The notes: generated by a model from the sequence alone, not told the origin. Shown: positions 53,949 through 63,261, counted from the stretch's first letter. The stretch: DNA of 64,000 bases from Pseudokordiimonas caeni (GCF_026719705.1 NZ_JAPPRR010000002.1:249091-313090), one strand, 5' to 3'. Translations and numbers: made by a program.

Positions 53949-56722
53949 TGGCTGAAACGCCGCATCTCTATCTGATCGACGGATCGGGCTATATCTTCCG
54001 CGCCTATCACGCCCTGCCGCCGATGACGCGGCCGGATGGCACGCCGGTCGGCGCCGTGTTCGGCTTTTCGAACATGCTGTTCAAGCTTATCCAGGATCTG
54101 GCCGACGGCGAGAAGCCGAGCCATCTGGCTGTGATCTTCGATGCCGCGCGCAAGACCTTCCGGTCTGACATCTACCCCGAATACAAGGCCCACCGCCCGC
54201 CCGCGCCCGAGGATCTGGTGCCGCAGTTTTCGATCATCCGGGATGCGGTGAAAGCCTTTGGCGTACCCGCGATCGAGATGGAAGGCTATGAAGCCGACGA
54301 TATCATCGCGACCTACGCCAAGCAGGCAGCCGACAAAGGCTTCAAGGTCACCATCGTTTCTTCGGACAAGGACCTGATGCAGCTCGTGAACGAGCAGGTC
54401 ACCATGTTCGACAGCATGAAGAACAAGCGGATCGATTACACCGGCGTCGTCGAGAAATTCGGCGTGGGACCGGACCGCGTGGTTGATGTGCAGTCGCTCT
54501 GCGGTGACAGCGTCGATAACGTGCCCGGCGTGCCGGGGATCGGCATCAAGACCGCCGCCCAGCTGATCACCGAATATGGCGATCTCGACACGCTTCTCGA
54601 GCGTGCGGGCGAGATCAAGCAGCCGAAGCGCCGCGAAACGCTTCTTGAAAATGCCGACAAGGCGCGCATGAGCCGCGATCTGGTGCGGCTGGTGAGTGAC
54701 GCGCCCGTACCCTTCGGCCTTGATGACCTGATGGTCCGCGAGCCCGAGCCCGGCCCGCTTCTCGCCTTCATCGACGAGCAATCCTTCCGCTCGCTGAAGG
54801 TGAAGGTGCAGCATCATTATGCGGGCTTCCTCGATGACAATCCGACCGTCGACCCGGTAAGCGAAGCCGTCACGGTCGAGAAGGCCACCTACAGCTGCAT
54901 CACCGAGATGGCAGACCTGGAGACCTGGATCGTCCGCATCATGGCGGCGGGTCAGGTGACGGTCGACACGGAAACCACGTCGCTTGATGTGATGCGCGCC
55001 GACCTTGTCGGCATCTCGCTGTCCATCGTGCCCGGCGAGGCCTGCTATATCCCCGTGGGCCACACGGGAGACGGCGACGGCATGTTTGCCGAACGCCCCC
55101 ATCAGCTCGACAAGGCGGAGGTGCTGAAGCGCCTGAAACCGGTTCTTGAAGATCCGTCGATCCTGAAGATCGGCCAGAATCTGAAATACGATATTTCCAT
55201 CTTCGCGCGGCAGGGCATCAATGTGGCGCCCATCGACGACACGATGCTGATGTCCTATGCGCTCGAATCGGGCTTGCACGGCCACGGCATGGACGAGCTT
55301 TCGGGTCTCCATCTCGATCACACGCCCATCTCCTTCAAGGATGTAGCGGGCAGCGGCAAATCGCAGGTGACCTTCGACAAGGTGACGCTTGAAAAAGCGA
55401 CCGACTATGCCGCCGAGGACGCCGATATTACCGGCCGCCTGTGGCGCATCCTGAAGCCGCGCCTCGCCGCCGAGCAGGTGATGAGCGTTTACGAGCGGTT
55501 GGAGCGTCCGCTTGTGCCCGTGCTTTCCGCCATGGAACGCGAAGGCATAAGGGTTGATGTACCGGCACTGAAAAGCCTGTCGAACGAATTTGCGGCATCG
55601 ATCCAGAAGCTTGACGAGGAAATCCAGAAGCTCGCCGGGCGGCCCTTCAATGTGCAGAGCCCGAAGCAGCTGGGCGAAATCCTTTTCGAGGACATGGGTC
55701 TCAAGGGCGGCAAGAAATCATCGAAGACCGGCGCCTGGGGCACGGGCGCCGATGTGCTTGAAGCGCTCGCCGCCGAGGGCCATGACCTGCCCGCCAAGGT
55801 GCTGGAGCACCGTCAATTCGCGAAGCTGAAAAGCACCTATACCGATTCGCTCGTCAATGATGTGAACCCGGAAACCGGCCGCATCCATACGAGCTATCAT
55901 CTGGCCTCCACCACCACAGGGCGGCTGTCGTCAAACGACCCGAACCTTCAGAATATCCCGATCCGCTCGGAAGAAGGCCGCAAGATCCGCCGCGCCTTCA
56001 TCGCCGAGAAAGGCTGCAAGCTGCTCTCCGCCGACTATAGCCAGATCGAGCTTCGCATTCTGGCCCACATCGCCGATATCCCGGCCCTGAAGAAAGCCTT
56101 CGCCGACGGGATCGACATTCACGCGATGACAGCGTCCGAAGTGTTCGGCGTGCCGATCGATGGCATGGACCCGATGGTGCGCCGGCAGGCCAAGGCCATC
56201 AACTTCGGTATCATCTATGGCATTTCGGCCTTCGGGCTCGCCCGCCAGCTCGGCATCGAGCGCTCGGACGCGCAGAAATATATCGAGGCCTATTTCGAAC
56301 GCTTTCCCGGCATCCGCGCCTATATGGACAATACCATCGCCGCCGCCAAGGAATCGGGCTATGTGACCACCCTTTTCGGCCGCAAATGCCATATCGCGGC
56401 GCTCAGGGACAAGAACCCGATGCATCGTGCCTTCGGGGAGCGCGCTGCAATCAACGCGCCCATCCAGGGTACTGCCGCCGATGTGATCCGCCGCGCCATG
56501 ATCCGTATGCCGCAAGCGCTGGTGGACGCCGGCCTTGACGACGTGAAGATGCTGCTGCAGGTGCATGACGAACTGGTGTTCGAAGCCCCCGAAGGCCGGG
56601 TTGAGGCGGCCATTCCGGTGATCCGCAAGGTCATGGAAGGCGCAGCCGCACCGGCGATTGAACTGAGCGTGCCGCTTGATGTGGATGTGGGCTTCGGTGA
56701 CAATTGGGAAGAGGCGCACTGA
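53948..56722 (+). CDS. polA: DNA polymerase I
   Basis: Pol I removes RNA primers and fills gaps. The 924-residue enzyme has all three domains: the N-terminal 5'-3' exonuclease (LIDGSGYIFRAYHALPP, YEADDIIATYAKQA, VPGVPGIGIKTA), the 3'-5' proofreading exonuclease (VTVDTETTSLDVM, ILKIGQNLKYDISIF, YAAEDADITGRLW) and the polymerase (LLSADYSQIELRILAHI, RRQAKAINFGIIYGISAFGLA, LLQVHDELVFE). Proofreading residues look intact. It is coupled to the zinc-finger gene and converges with the next gene with no gap. Confidence 0.97.
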   Translation: MAETPHLYLIDGSGYIFRAYHALPPMTRPDGTPVGAVFGFSNMLFKLIQDLADGEKPSHLAVIFDAARKTFRSDIYPEYKAHRPPAPEDLVPQFSIIRDAVKAFGVPAIEMEGYEADDIIATYAKQAADKGFKVTIVSSDKDLMQLVNEQVTMFDSMKNKRIDYTGVVEKFGVGPDRVVDVQSLCGDSVDNVPGVPGIGIKTAAQLITEYGDLDTLLERAGEIKQPKRRETLLENADKARMSRDLVRLVSDAPVPFGLDDLMVREPEPGPLLAFIDEQSFRSLKVKVQHHYAGFLDDNPTVDPVSEAVTVEKATYSCITEMADLETWIVRIMAAGQVTVDTETTSLDVMRADLVGISLSIVPGEACYIPVGHTGDGDGMFAERPHQLDKAEVLKRLKPVLEDPSILKIGQNLKYDISIFARQGINVAPIDDTMLMSYALESGLHGHGMDELSGLHLDHTPISFKDVAGSGKSQVTFDKVTLEKATDYAAEDADITGRLWRILKPRLAAEQVMSVYERLERPLVPVLSAMEREGIRVDVPALKSLSNEFAASIQKLDEEIQKLAGRPFNVQSPKQLGEILFEDMGLKGGKKSSKTGAWGTGADVLEALAAEGHDLPAKVLEHRQFAKLKSTYTDSLVNDVNPETGRIHTSYHLASTTTGRLSSNDPNLQNIPIRSEEGRKIRRAFIAEKGCKLLSADYSQIELRILAHIADIPALKKAFADGIDIHAMTASEVFGVPIDGMDPMVRRQAKAINFGIIYGISAFGLARQLGIERSDAQKYIEAYFERFPGIRAYMDNTIAAAKESGYVTTLFGRKCHIAALRDKNPMHRAFGERAAINAPIQGTAADVIRRAMIRMPQALVDAGLDDVKMLLQVHDELVFEAPEGRVEAAIPVIRKVMEGAAAPAIELSVPLDVDVGFGDNWEEAH

Positions 56723-57598
56723 TCAGCGCGCCTCTTCTTCCTCCACGGCCCGGGCGAAATCGCGCCGGGCATCTTCGTCAAGCCAGTCGGTATAATAGCT
56801 GCGGATCTCTGCCCGGATGGCCGGATCGGCAACAAGCCGGTTGATCTCGCCGGCGATCTGCCGTCCGAGCGGGCCGCCCGAGCAGGCGAAACCACCGGGC
56901 TTCGCGACCGGCTCGCCCCTGACCGCATAGGAAACCAGTTCGGCGCCCTCTGCGGCGGCTTCTTCCCTGAGCGACTGATAGTAGATTTCCGCCGCAAGGC
57001 CGAAGGCGAAGTCGATCCTGTCGTGCCGCAACAGCAGCGAAAAACGGTCGTTGGGGATCAGCACCCGCAACCGGCCTTCGGGGTCGTTTGCCGTGCGCGT
57101 TTCGATGAATTGCTGGATCAGGGGGCTGTAGAAGCGCTGGCCCACATAACCCGCCACCAGCCTGTCGTCGTCGGCAAGGGCCCCTAGATCCACATGGCCT
57201 TCGGGGCTCACATAGGGCGCCAGCAGGGGGCGCTTGGCGCGGTTGGTGACCAGCCGGTTGACGAGCACCGGATAGAAGGAATTGCTGTAGAAGAGCACCT
57301 TTTCGCGCTCCGGCGTGCGCAGCAGGCCGCCCGTGCAGATGCCGTCGCGTTCCTGCATGGTGGCGAACATGCGCGTCACCGAACTCTGGACGTCTTCATG
57401 GCGGTATCCGGGCATGGATCTTTTGAACAGCCCGATGATCCTGTCGACATAGCCGGTGCCCTTGTCCTCACCCTTCAGGATCATCGCGGGCGGCACATCG
57501 ACATAGAACCACTGCGCGACAGGCCGGTCGTCCGCCGTCGCCGCGCGACAGGCGATCGCAGGTGTCAAAACCACCAACAGGATAAGCAAGTGTCGCAT
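56723..57598 (-). CDS. Periplasmic solute-binding-like protein (TIGR02285 type)
   Basis: The 291-residue protein has a signal peptide (LLILLVVLTPAIACRA) and a type-II periplasmic binding fold resembling amino-acid-binding proteins: a conserved CTGGLLRTPEREKVLFYSNSFYP hinge region and LLLRHDRIDFAFGLAAEIYYQ. A cysteine pair may form a disulphide (Cys in GICTGG and in GFACSGG). No transporter genes accompany it, so it may be a sensor or scavenging protein. It is preceded by the PiT gene and ends directly against polA. Confidence 0.72.
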   Translation of the reverse strand: MRHLLILLVVLTPAIACRAATADDRPVAQWFYVDVPPAMILKGEDKGTGYVDRIIGLFKRSMPGYRHEDVQSSVTRMFATMQERDGICTGGLLRTPEREKVLFYSNSFYPVLVNRLVTNRAKRPLLAPYVSPEGHVDLGALADDDRLVAGYVGQRFYSPLIQQFIETRTANDPEGRLRVLIPNDRFSLLLRHDRIDFAFGLAAEIYYQSLREEAAAEGAELVSYAVRGEPVAKPGGFACSGGPLGRQIAGEINRLVADPAIRAEIRSYYTDWLDEDARRDFARAVEEEEAR

Positions 57599-57662
57599 CG
57601 TCTGCCCTTTCAATCTGTTTTTACCGCAGATGAGGGGGGCAGACAATCCGAGCGGGCAGGCT

Positions 57663-59138
57663 TCAGCCGAAGAAGGTACGAGCGCCGAGATAAAGCGCGG
57701 CCGCGAGCGTGGCCGAAAGCGGCACGGTGATGATCCAGGCCGTGGCGATGTTCATCGCCTGCCTGCGCCGTACCAGACGGCGCTTTTCCTTCTTCTCCGC
57801 CTTGGCGGCGACCTTTTCGGGCGTCGTGATCTTCGACAGTTCCCGGGCGTTGCCATTGGCCTTGTTGGCGAGATATTCGCGCAGGAACCCGACACCGAAC
57901 ACACCGCCAACGGCGATGTGGGTCGAGGAAACAGGCATGCCGAGCGCCGAGGCCGCAATCACGGTGATCGCTGCCGACAGCGCCACGCAGAAGGCGCGCA
58001 TCTGGTTCAGCTTGGTGATTTCACCGCCGACCGTGCGGATGAGCTTCGGGCCAAAGAGCAGGAGACCGATCGAGATGCCGATGGCGCCGATCACCATCAC
58101 CCACAAGGGCAGCGATACCTTGCCAGCGGCAGACGCCCCCGATTCGGCTGCACTCACGATGGCGGCAAGCGGCCCCACGGCGTTCGCCACATCGTTGGCG
58201 CCATGAGCGAAGGAAAGAAGCGCCGCCGAACAGATGAGCGGGACACGGAAGAGAAGCGACACGGATTTCTTGCGATTCTCGAGCCCGAGCGCACGGTGCG
58301 CCACATAGGGCCGCATCGCCGCCCACGAAATCACTGCAACTGCAAGGCCGACAGCCCAGACGACAGGCGCTTCCGGCTTCCAGAGATGCTTCAGGCCCTT
58401 CGAGACAAGATAGACCGTGAAGGTGCCGGCCATGATGGCCACAAGGATCGGCACCCATTTTTTCGAAGCTGCGATCATGTCCTCTTGTTCGACGATCACC
58501 AGCTTGACGAAACGCAGGAAGGCGGCAGCGATGACCCCGCCGAGAATCGGAGAAATAACCCAGCTGGCCGCAATGCCCCCCATCACCGGCCAGTTGACCA
58601 TGCCGAAACCGGCCGCTGCGATCCCTGCCCCCATCACACCGCCGACAATCGAATGGGTGGTGGAAACAGGCGCCCCGAGCCAGGTGGCAAGATTGAGCCA
58701 GAGAGCCGCCGCGAGCAGCGCGGCCATCATGGCCCAAATGAAGGTGATACCGTCGGAAAAGGCGGTGGGCGAAATGATATCCTTGGAAATCGTGGACACC
58801 ACGTCCCCACCCGCAAGGAGCGCACCCGCTGCCTCGAACACCGCAGCGATGACAAGCGCCCCCGCCATGGTAAGCGCCTTGGAGCCCACCGCCGGCCCCA
58901 CATTGTTCGCCACATCGTTGGCGCCGATATTCATCGCCATATAGGCGCCGATCACGGCCGCTGCGATGATGAAATAGCTGACATTGGTGCCGGCATGGAC
59001 CTGCGTGGCATAAAGGAAGACAAGAACGACGAAGAAAAGCGCGAGCCCGAGCTTCATGAGACCGCCCTGCTCGGCCGCGACAGCCTGTTGCACCTTCGCG
59101 ACCCGTGCGACCTCGCGGTCGACCTTGTCCAGTTCCAT
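57663..59138 (-). CDS. PiT-family inorganic phosphate permease
   Basis: The 491-residue inner-membrane protein is a low-affinity, cation-coupled phosphate transporter. It shows the duplicated family motif GANDVANNVGPAVGS (first half) and HGANDVANAVGPLAA (second half), the paired PVSTTHS and PVSSTHI segments and about ten membrane helices. A charged cytosolic loop (about residues 425-450) links the last helices. The start MELDKV fits the family better than upstream in-frame codons. A weak PHO-box-like repeat lies about 55 bases upstream. No phoU-like gene adjoins it. Confidence 0.93.
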   Translation of the reverse strand: MELDKVDREVARVAKVQQAVAAEQGGLMKLGLALFFVVLVFLYATQVHAGTNVSYFIIAAAVIGAYMAMNIGANDVANNVGPAVGSKALTMAGALVIAAVFEAAGALLAGGDVVSTISKDIISPTAFSDGITFIWAMMAALLAAALWLNLATWLGAPVSTTHSIVGGVMGAGIAAAGFGMVNWPVMGGIAASWVISPILGGVIAAAFLRFVKLVIVEQEDMIAASKKWVPILVAIMAGTFTVYLVSKGLKHLWKPEAPVVWAVGLAVAVISWAAMRPYVAHRALGLENRKKSVSLLFRVPLICSAALLSFAHGANDVANAVGPLAAIVSAAESGASAAGKVSLPLWVMVIGAIGISIGLLLFGPKLIRTVGGEITKLNQMRAFCVALSAAITVIAASALGMPVSSTHIAVGGVFGVGFLREYLANKANGNARELSKITTPEKVAAKAEKKEKRRLVRRRQAMNIATAWIITVPLSATLAAALYLGARTFFG

Positions 59139-59192
59139 ATGTCCGCTCCTCACCCCTGGCAACGTGCCGGGCGGTTACACCACTCGGGCGGT

Positions 59193-59210
59193 CTGTAACA
59201 AAAGTGACAT
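59193..59210. promoter_or_regulatory. Weak PHO-box-like repeat upstream of phosphate permease
   Basis: CTGTAAC-AAAA-GTGACAT on the plus strand (ATGTCAC-TTTT-GTTACAG on the minus) has two seven-base units with an 11-base period as in PHO boxes, but only some positions fit CTGTCAT. The TGTAAC also pairs with GTTACA at 59174. Low confidence. Confidence 0.25.
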
Positions 59211-59284
59211 CAAAATGTAAGGATTCTTTTGGGCTGCGAGCCGACCTGTTTGCAACCCGTTGAAAGGGAAGGAAACGACCAGCC

Positions 59285-59731
59285 TCACATCGGGCGGATG
59301 AGCGCCTGCTTCACGAGCACATTCACCTTGCCCGGCCCCAGCCGGCGTTCGACATAAGGGGTGAGATAGGCCGAGACAAGGTCGGGGTCGATGGGCCGGT
59401 CCACCCGGAAGACCTGCCGGGCCATCTCCATTCCCGCGGCGGCGAAATCGCCTTCGATCTGCCGCAGGCGTTCGGTCACCATTGCGCTGTCATGGGCGGG
59501 GTCCTTGACCTCCAGCACCAGTTCAAGTGTCACAACGCCGATCACCCGACCCTTGTTCAGCACCGAAAGATAGATGGGCGCGAGATCAATATAGGGCTTC
59601 GGCGCTTCCTCAGCCTTCTCTTCGGCCATCGCCGGCATTGATGCCGGGCCAAACACAGGCAGGCACAATGCCAGTGCCCATGCGCGAGGCACGCGGCGCC
59701 ACCATCTGTTTGCCTTGTTTTCATCATCCAT
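59285..59731 (-). CDS. FliL-like exported protein
   Basis: The 148-residue protein has an N-terminal Trp/Arg-rich segment, a hydrophobic signal or anchor (AWALALCLPVFGPASMPAMA) and a domain reminiscent of FliL: KPYIDLAPIYLSVL, GVVTLELVLEVKDP, a helix with ERLRQIEGDFAAAGMEMARQV, and LVSAYLTPYVERRLGPGKVNVLVKQALIRP. FliL assists the flagellar stator. The similarity is by pattern only. It lies near a FlaEY-like gene but no other flagellar genes are here. Confidence 0.5.
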   Translation of the reverse strand: MDDENKANRWWRRVPRAWALALCLPVFGPASMPAMAEEKAEEAPKPYIDLAPIYLSVLNKGRVIGVVTLELVLEVKDPAHDSAMVTERLRQIEGDFAAAGMEMARQVFRVDRPIDPDLVSAYLTPYVERRLGPGKVNVLVKQALIRPM

Positions 59732-59828
59732 GCGTCTGCGCCTCGTTCGAAACCGGGGTCCATCCTAGACCAGAAAGAAGGTCCACGACCAGACCCTGTT
59801 GGCAGGCCCGCACCTTCACGATATTGAT

Positions 59829-59879
59829 GCATATTGCAATGTTAACTGCATTTTGCATCGATTTTTCATTGCATAATGC
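59829..59879. repeat. Three GCATnnTGCAAT-like sites at 19-20 base spacing
   Basis: GCATATTGCAAT (59829-59840), GCATTTTGCATC (59848-59859) and, inverted, GCATTATGCAAT (59868-59879) share a GCATWWTGCA core and start 19 and 20 bases apart, about two helical turns. They lie roughly 100 bases upstream of the FliL-like gene, in an AT-rich patch of an otherwise GC-rich region. The array looks like a cooperative binding site. The whole gene-free stretch 59732-60168 contains this array, a structured element and a terminator. Confidence 0.6.
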
Positions 59880-59991
59880 GAATTTCAACCCTGAGGTAGC
59901 GATGCGATTTGAAGGCGTGTGCCTTAACACGCTGGTATGTATGGCTAAATTCCGGAAACACCGGACTGGCACGGCGCTTGTAATGGTATAA

Positions 59992-60071
59992 GTGCCTCCC
60001 GAGCCGGGGATTGGAACAGGAAAAACTCGACCCCCAATCGTACTCCTGTTTCTGCGCCGGCCGGGAGGCAC
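59992..60071. ncRNA. Strongly structured element, possible RNA
   Basis: GTGCCTCCCG-A-GCCGG pairs with CCGGC-CGGGAGGCAC to give a 15-pair stem with one bulge, enclosing 49 bases. Inside, GATTGG (60009-60014) can pair with CCAATC (60034-60039) and AACAGGA (60015-60021) with TCCTGTT (60044-60050). These inner pairings interleave, so they form an H-type pseudoknot or two alternative states. No protein frame explains this. The transcribed strand is not certain, and it could instead be a dispersed palindromic repeat. Confidence 0.45.
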
Positions 60072-60092
60072 GCAGTCAGCCTTCTGAAAAGA

Positions 60093-60127
60093 AAAGCCGC
60101 TTCGCGAGACACCCTCGAAGCGGCTTT
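60093..60127 (-). terminator. Terminator of the FlaEY-like gene
   Basis: AAAGCCGCTTCG and CGAAGCGGCTTT form a perfect 12-pair stem with an 11-base loop. On the minus strand it is followed by TTTTCTTTTC, so it mainly ends transcription of the large minus-strand gene 42 bases earlier. The plus strand gives TTTCTCTATTC, so some activity in the other direction is possible. Confidence 0.82.
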
Positions 60128-60168
60128 CTCTATTCTTGCGTCCATCAGGCCGCAGCCCCGAAATGTTG

Positions 60169-63100
60169 TCAGAACAGGAAACTGGTCGGGCTCGCGATCG
60201 TCGAGGCCTGCAGCCGGTTCAGCGCATCCTGGTAGTTGGCGATCTTGGCCGTCAGATAAGCGGGCGGCGGCCCGATATTGGCATTCTTCTTCGAATCTTC
60301 CAGAAGCTGCGCCTTGATCGGATCATATTCCAGCGAGCGGAACGCGCGCTGTATGGTCGAGATGGCGGTATCAAGGAGGCCCAATACATATTTGGCGGCT
60401 TTCTTGTCGCCAATATTGAGCGCCCCATCCAGCTTCAGCGAGAAGGCGCCACCGAGATTGAGCGGATTGGCCGGATCGGGCTCGGCGTCTTCTTCATCGA
60501 TGCCAAGCGCTTCACTCTTGGGCAGGAGCTTGCCAGGCGTGAGGCCGATGCGCTCCAGAAGGTCCTGGTCGCCATTGCCGGCGATCAGGTCAATCGTCGA
60601 GTCCTTGGCTTCAAGCTTCAGCTTCGCACCTTCGCTGGAGGTTGACACCGTCACCGTCAGCTTGCTGAAAGCAGCAATCCGGATCTTGCGCGCGATATCG
60701 TTGAAATCATCGCCTTCGGACAGCGCGATCTTCTTTTTCGATCCGCCATCAACCGATATATAGAAATAGTCGCCCGCGCGTGCCGAGGTCTGCGTCTGCA
60801 GGTCGCGCTGCTGGTCTTCCAGAACCGTGCCCTGCGGCAGGCCGAGCGTCTCAAGCACACTGTTGCCTTTGGTGGTGAAGGCCACACCGCCGACAGTCGC
60901 CCGCGCCAGCTGCTCGCCGAACTGCTGGGTATCCTCAACGGCGCCGGACGCCCCGTCGATCCGCGTCACGAAACCGTCGTAGGAGCCGGTCTTGGCTTCG
61001 CCAGCGATGGTGCCTGCAGTCGAGCCCGCCACATAGACCTTGCCGCCGGAGACAACGACATCGGCAAGCCGGTCTGTGCCGCTTGTACCGATATAGGTCG
61101 TATAGTCCGCCGACAGCGAGCCGCCGCCATCGGTCACCTTGGCAACGAACCCGTCGTAGCCGCCAGCGAGGCTGCCGTTCTGGGCGGCAGCACCACCGGC
61201 GGTAAGTGCCGAGGTCGTCGTGCCCACGAGATAGACGTCGTTGCCATCGACCCTAAGCCCTTCGACCGAGCCACCGGTACCAAGATAGCCGAAATCGACC
61301 GTATCAATCACCGAGAAATCGGTGGCATCGAGCTTGCGGACGACGGCATTGCCGCCTTCCTCCGCCGCCACCAGGATATTGCCGTCGGCCGATACCGCCA
61401 CACCTTTGATGCTCTCGTTCGAGCTGGTGCCGTAAACAGCGGACGCGAGCTTGCTGCCCGTATCGCCGTCAAGCTTCAGGAGAAGCCCGTCCTTGGCGCC
61501 GGAAAAGCCCGAGGTGGAGCTGATGCCGGCCTTGGTGTAACCGCCAAGGATGATGTCGCCCGCCGCATCAACGGCTAGGGACAGGCCGCTCGTCTCGCCT
61601 GCGGTATCGAGCTGGTACCGGAAGATCTCGTCACCGCGCTTCGAAAGCTTGGTGACGAAGGCATCGGTGCCATCAATCACGTCTTTCGTGGAAAGCGCAC
61701 TGTTCGTCTGGCCTGCGACGATCACATTGTCTTCACCGTCAATGGTGATCGCATAGCCCGAGGCACTATCAGCAGCACCCAGAAGACGGGAGAAGACCAC
61801 ATTGCCGGTGCTGTCGAACTTGGTGAGGAACACATCCTGCGTATCGGCGGCATTGATCTGGTGGCCGAAGCTGCCAGTCGTCGTGCCGATCACATAGACA
61901 TTGCCTTCGCTGTCCGTCGCGATCTTGGACGCGGACGTATCGGCATTCACGCGGTTCTTGGCATCGATATTGGTGATCGAGGTGGCGTCTTCGTCCTCGG
62001 CTTCCGCTTCTTCGGCGGCCGCGTCCTCGCCGATCACATCGGCGCGGCTTTCGGCCAGCATCTTGTCGCGCATTTCCTTGATCCGGGGATCGATGTCGTC
62101 GTCTTCCTCGTCCGAAACCAGGCCCTTGAACTCGGTACCGCCAAGATCGACGCCCGAGAAGGAGAAAGTGTCATCCACCGTAATCGTGCCGGAGAGGTTG
62201 TTCAGTTCGGTCACCCGGCTGGTGATGGCGAAGGCATCGTCAAGCTGCAACACGGCAGAAGACACATAAAGTGTGGGCTCGCTGGCTGCGGCCTCGAACT
62301 TCGCATCCTCCAGGATCGTGCCTTTCACGCGGATCGCATAATCACCGGTGCGGCTGTCCTGGGCTGCCACAAACCGGGTGGAATATTTGGAAACCGGGTT
62401 GCCCTCGCCGTCCACCATCGGGTTGCCCAGCTCGTCTTCAGCTTGCAGTGCCTCGATCTTCGAATTGATAAGGTCCGTCACCGCCTTCAGCGACAGCGTG
62501 CCGCCGATCTCGGAAAGGTCGACCGTGAAAGTGTCGCTGTCCAGCTGATCACCTGCCACACTGTTCTTCGACAGGGTGACGGTGAAAACCTCGGTGCCGG
62601 TCAGCCCTGCTACCGCATCGGTCGCAGTCTCGGCGACAGGCTTGCCATTATATTCCGAAGCGTTCTTGCCAAGGCGCGTCGTCGTCTCGGTCTTGTATTG
62701 CTTGTCGCCCAAAAACAGGTCGAGATTGTTGAGCGACGTGGAGGCGAGATAGTCGCGCACCTCGGTGAGGCCGGATTTGAAAAGCGTGTCGAGCTGCGCG
62801 ATCGTCGAAGCCGTCGTCGACTTCTGCGAGGCATATTCCGCCAGCACCCGCAGGTTGTTCAGCGCCTTGTAAAGCACGAAGGTCGCCTGCTGGTCGGGGT
62901 CGCTTGCCACGCCCTTGATATCCGAATCCTTCAGATTGATGAAGGAATTGAGCCCACGCACCTCGCGCACCTGCTGCTCCAGCGAGCGCGGCGTCTCGGC
63001 ATTCTCCCATGGCGGGGTGGTCAGCGTGTTGGTGGGGGTGCGCTGGTTGAGCTTGGCGCGGTCTTCTGCCGACAGGCTGTTCAGCGCGGACTGGGTGAGC

Positions 63101-63219
63101 TTGGCATCATTGATGGCAGAGAGAAGCGAGGTCGAAATGCCAACAATGGTCGGCCGGAAGGATTGAGTATTTCCCCCGAAAAGGCCGCCCGTACCGCTGA
63201 TATTTCCAAAAAACGCCAC
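60169..63219 (-). CDS. FlaEY-like protein with SBBP-type beta-propeller repeats
   Basis: The 1016-residue protein begins with helical segments resembling flagellin or hook-associated proteins (GISTSLLSAINDAKLTQSAL; LEQQVREVRGLNSFINLKDS). After a region with two flagellin-like inserts comes an acidic linker (about residues 375-425). At least six SBBP-type repeats follow (DSEGNVYVIGTTTGSFG, DGEDNVIVAGQTNSAL, DAAGDIILGGYTKAG and similar), then a helical C-terminus ending TIASPTSFLF. The layout and length recall Caulobacter FlaEY, which influences flagellin expression. No signal peptide is seen, consistent with flagellar-type export or a cytosolic role. The identification is by pattern. Confidence 0.6.
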   Translation of the reverse strand: MAFFGNISGTGGLFGGNTQSFRPTIVGISTSLLSAINDAKLTQSALNSLSAEDRAKLNQRTPTNTLTTPPWENAETPRSLEQQVREVRGLNSFINLKDSDIKGVASDPDQQATFVLYKALNNLRVLAEYASQKSTTASTIAQLDTLFKSGLTEVRDYLASTSLNNLDLFLGDKQYKTETTTRLGKNASEYNGKPVAETATDAVAGLTGTEVFTVTLSKNSVAGDQLDSDTFTVDLSEIGGTLSLKAVTDLINSKIEALQAEDELGNPMVDGEGNPVSKYSTRFVAAQDSRTGDYAIRVKGTILEDAKFEAAASEPTLYVSSAVLQLDDAFAITSRVTELNNLSGTITVDDTFSFSGVDLGGTEFKGLVSDEEDDDIDPRIKEMRDKMLAESRADVIGEDAAAEEAEAEDEDATSITNIDAKNRVNADTSASKIATDSEGNVYVIGTTTGSFGHQINAADTQDVFLTKFDSTGNVVFSRLLGAADSASGYAITIDGEDNVIVAGQTNSALSTKDVIDGTDAFVTKLSKRGDEIFRYQLDTAGETSGLSLAVDAAGDIILGGYTKAGISSTSGFSGAKDGLLLKLDGDTGSKLASAVYGTSSNESIKGVAVSADGNILVAAEEGGNAVVRKLDATDFSVIDTVDFGYLGTGGSVEGLRVDGNDVYLVGTTTSALTAGGAAAQNGSLAGGYDGFVAKVTDGGGSLSADYTTYIGTSGTDRLADVVVSGGKVYVAGSTAGTIAGEAKTGSYDGFVTRIDGASGAVEDTQQFGEQLARATVGGVAFTTKGNSVLETLGLPQGTVLEDQQRDLQTQTSARAGDYFYISVDGGSKKKIALSEGDDFNDIARKIRIAAFSKLTVTVSTSSEGAKLKLEAKDSTIDLIAGNGDQDLLERIGLTPGKLLPKSEALGIDEEDAEPDPANPLNLGGAFSLKLDGALNIGDKKAAKYVLGLLDTAISTIQRAFRSLEYDPIKAQLLEDSKKNANIGPPPAYLTAKIANYQDALNRLQASTIASPTSFLF

Positions 63220-63261
63220 TTTTTCGCGCCTTCTGCTTTCCGCCCTTCAGGGTCACTCACC

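Noticed and set aside
59724-60071. Minus-strand frame of 115 codons across the gene-free stretch
   Set aside because: It runs through the structured element and the repeat array, has no start site and shows no protein-like features.
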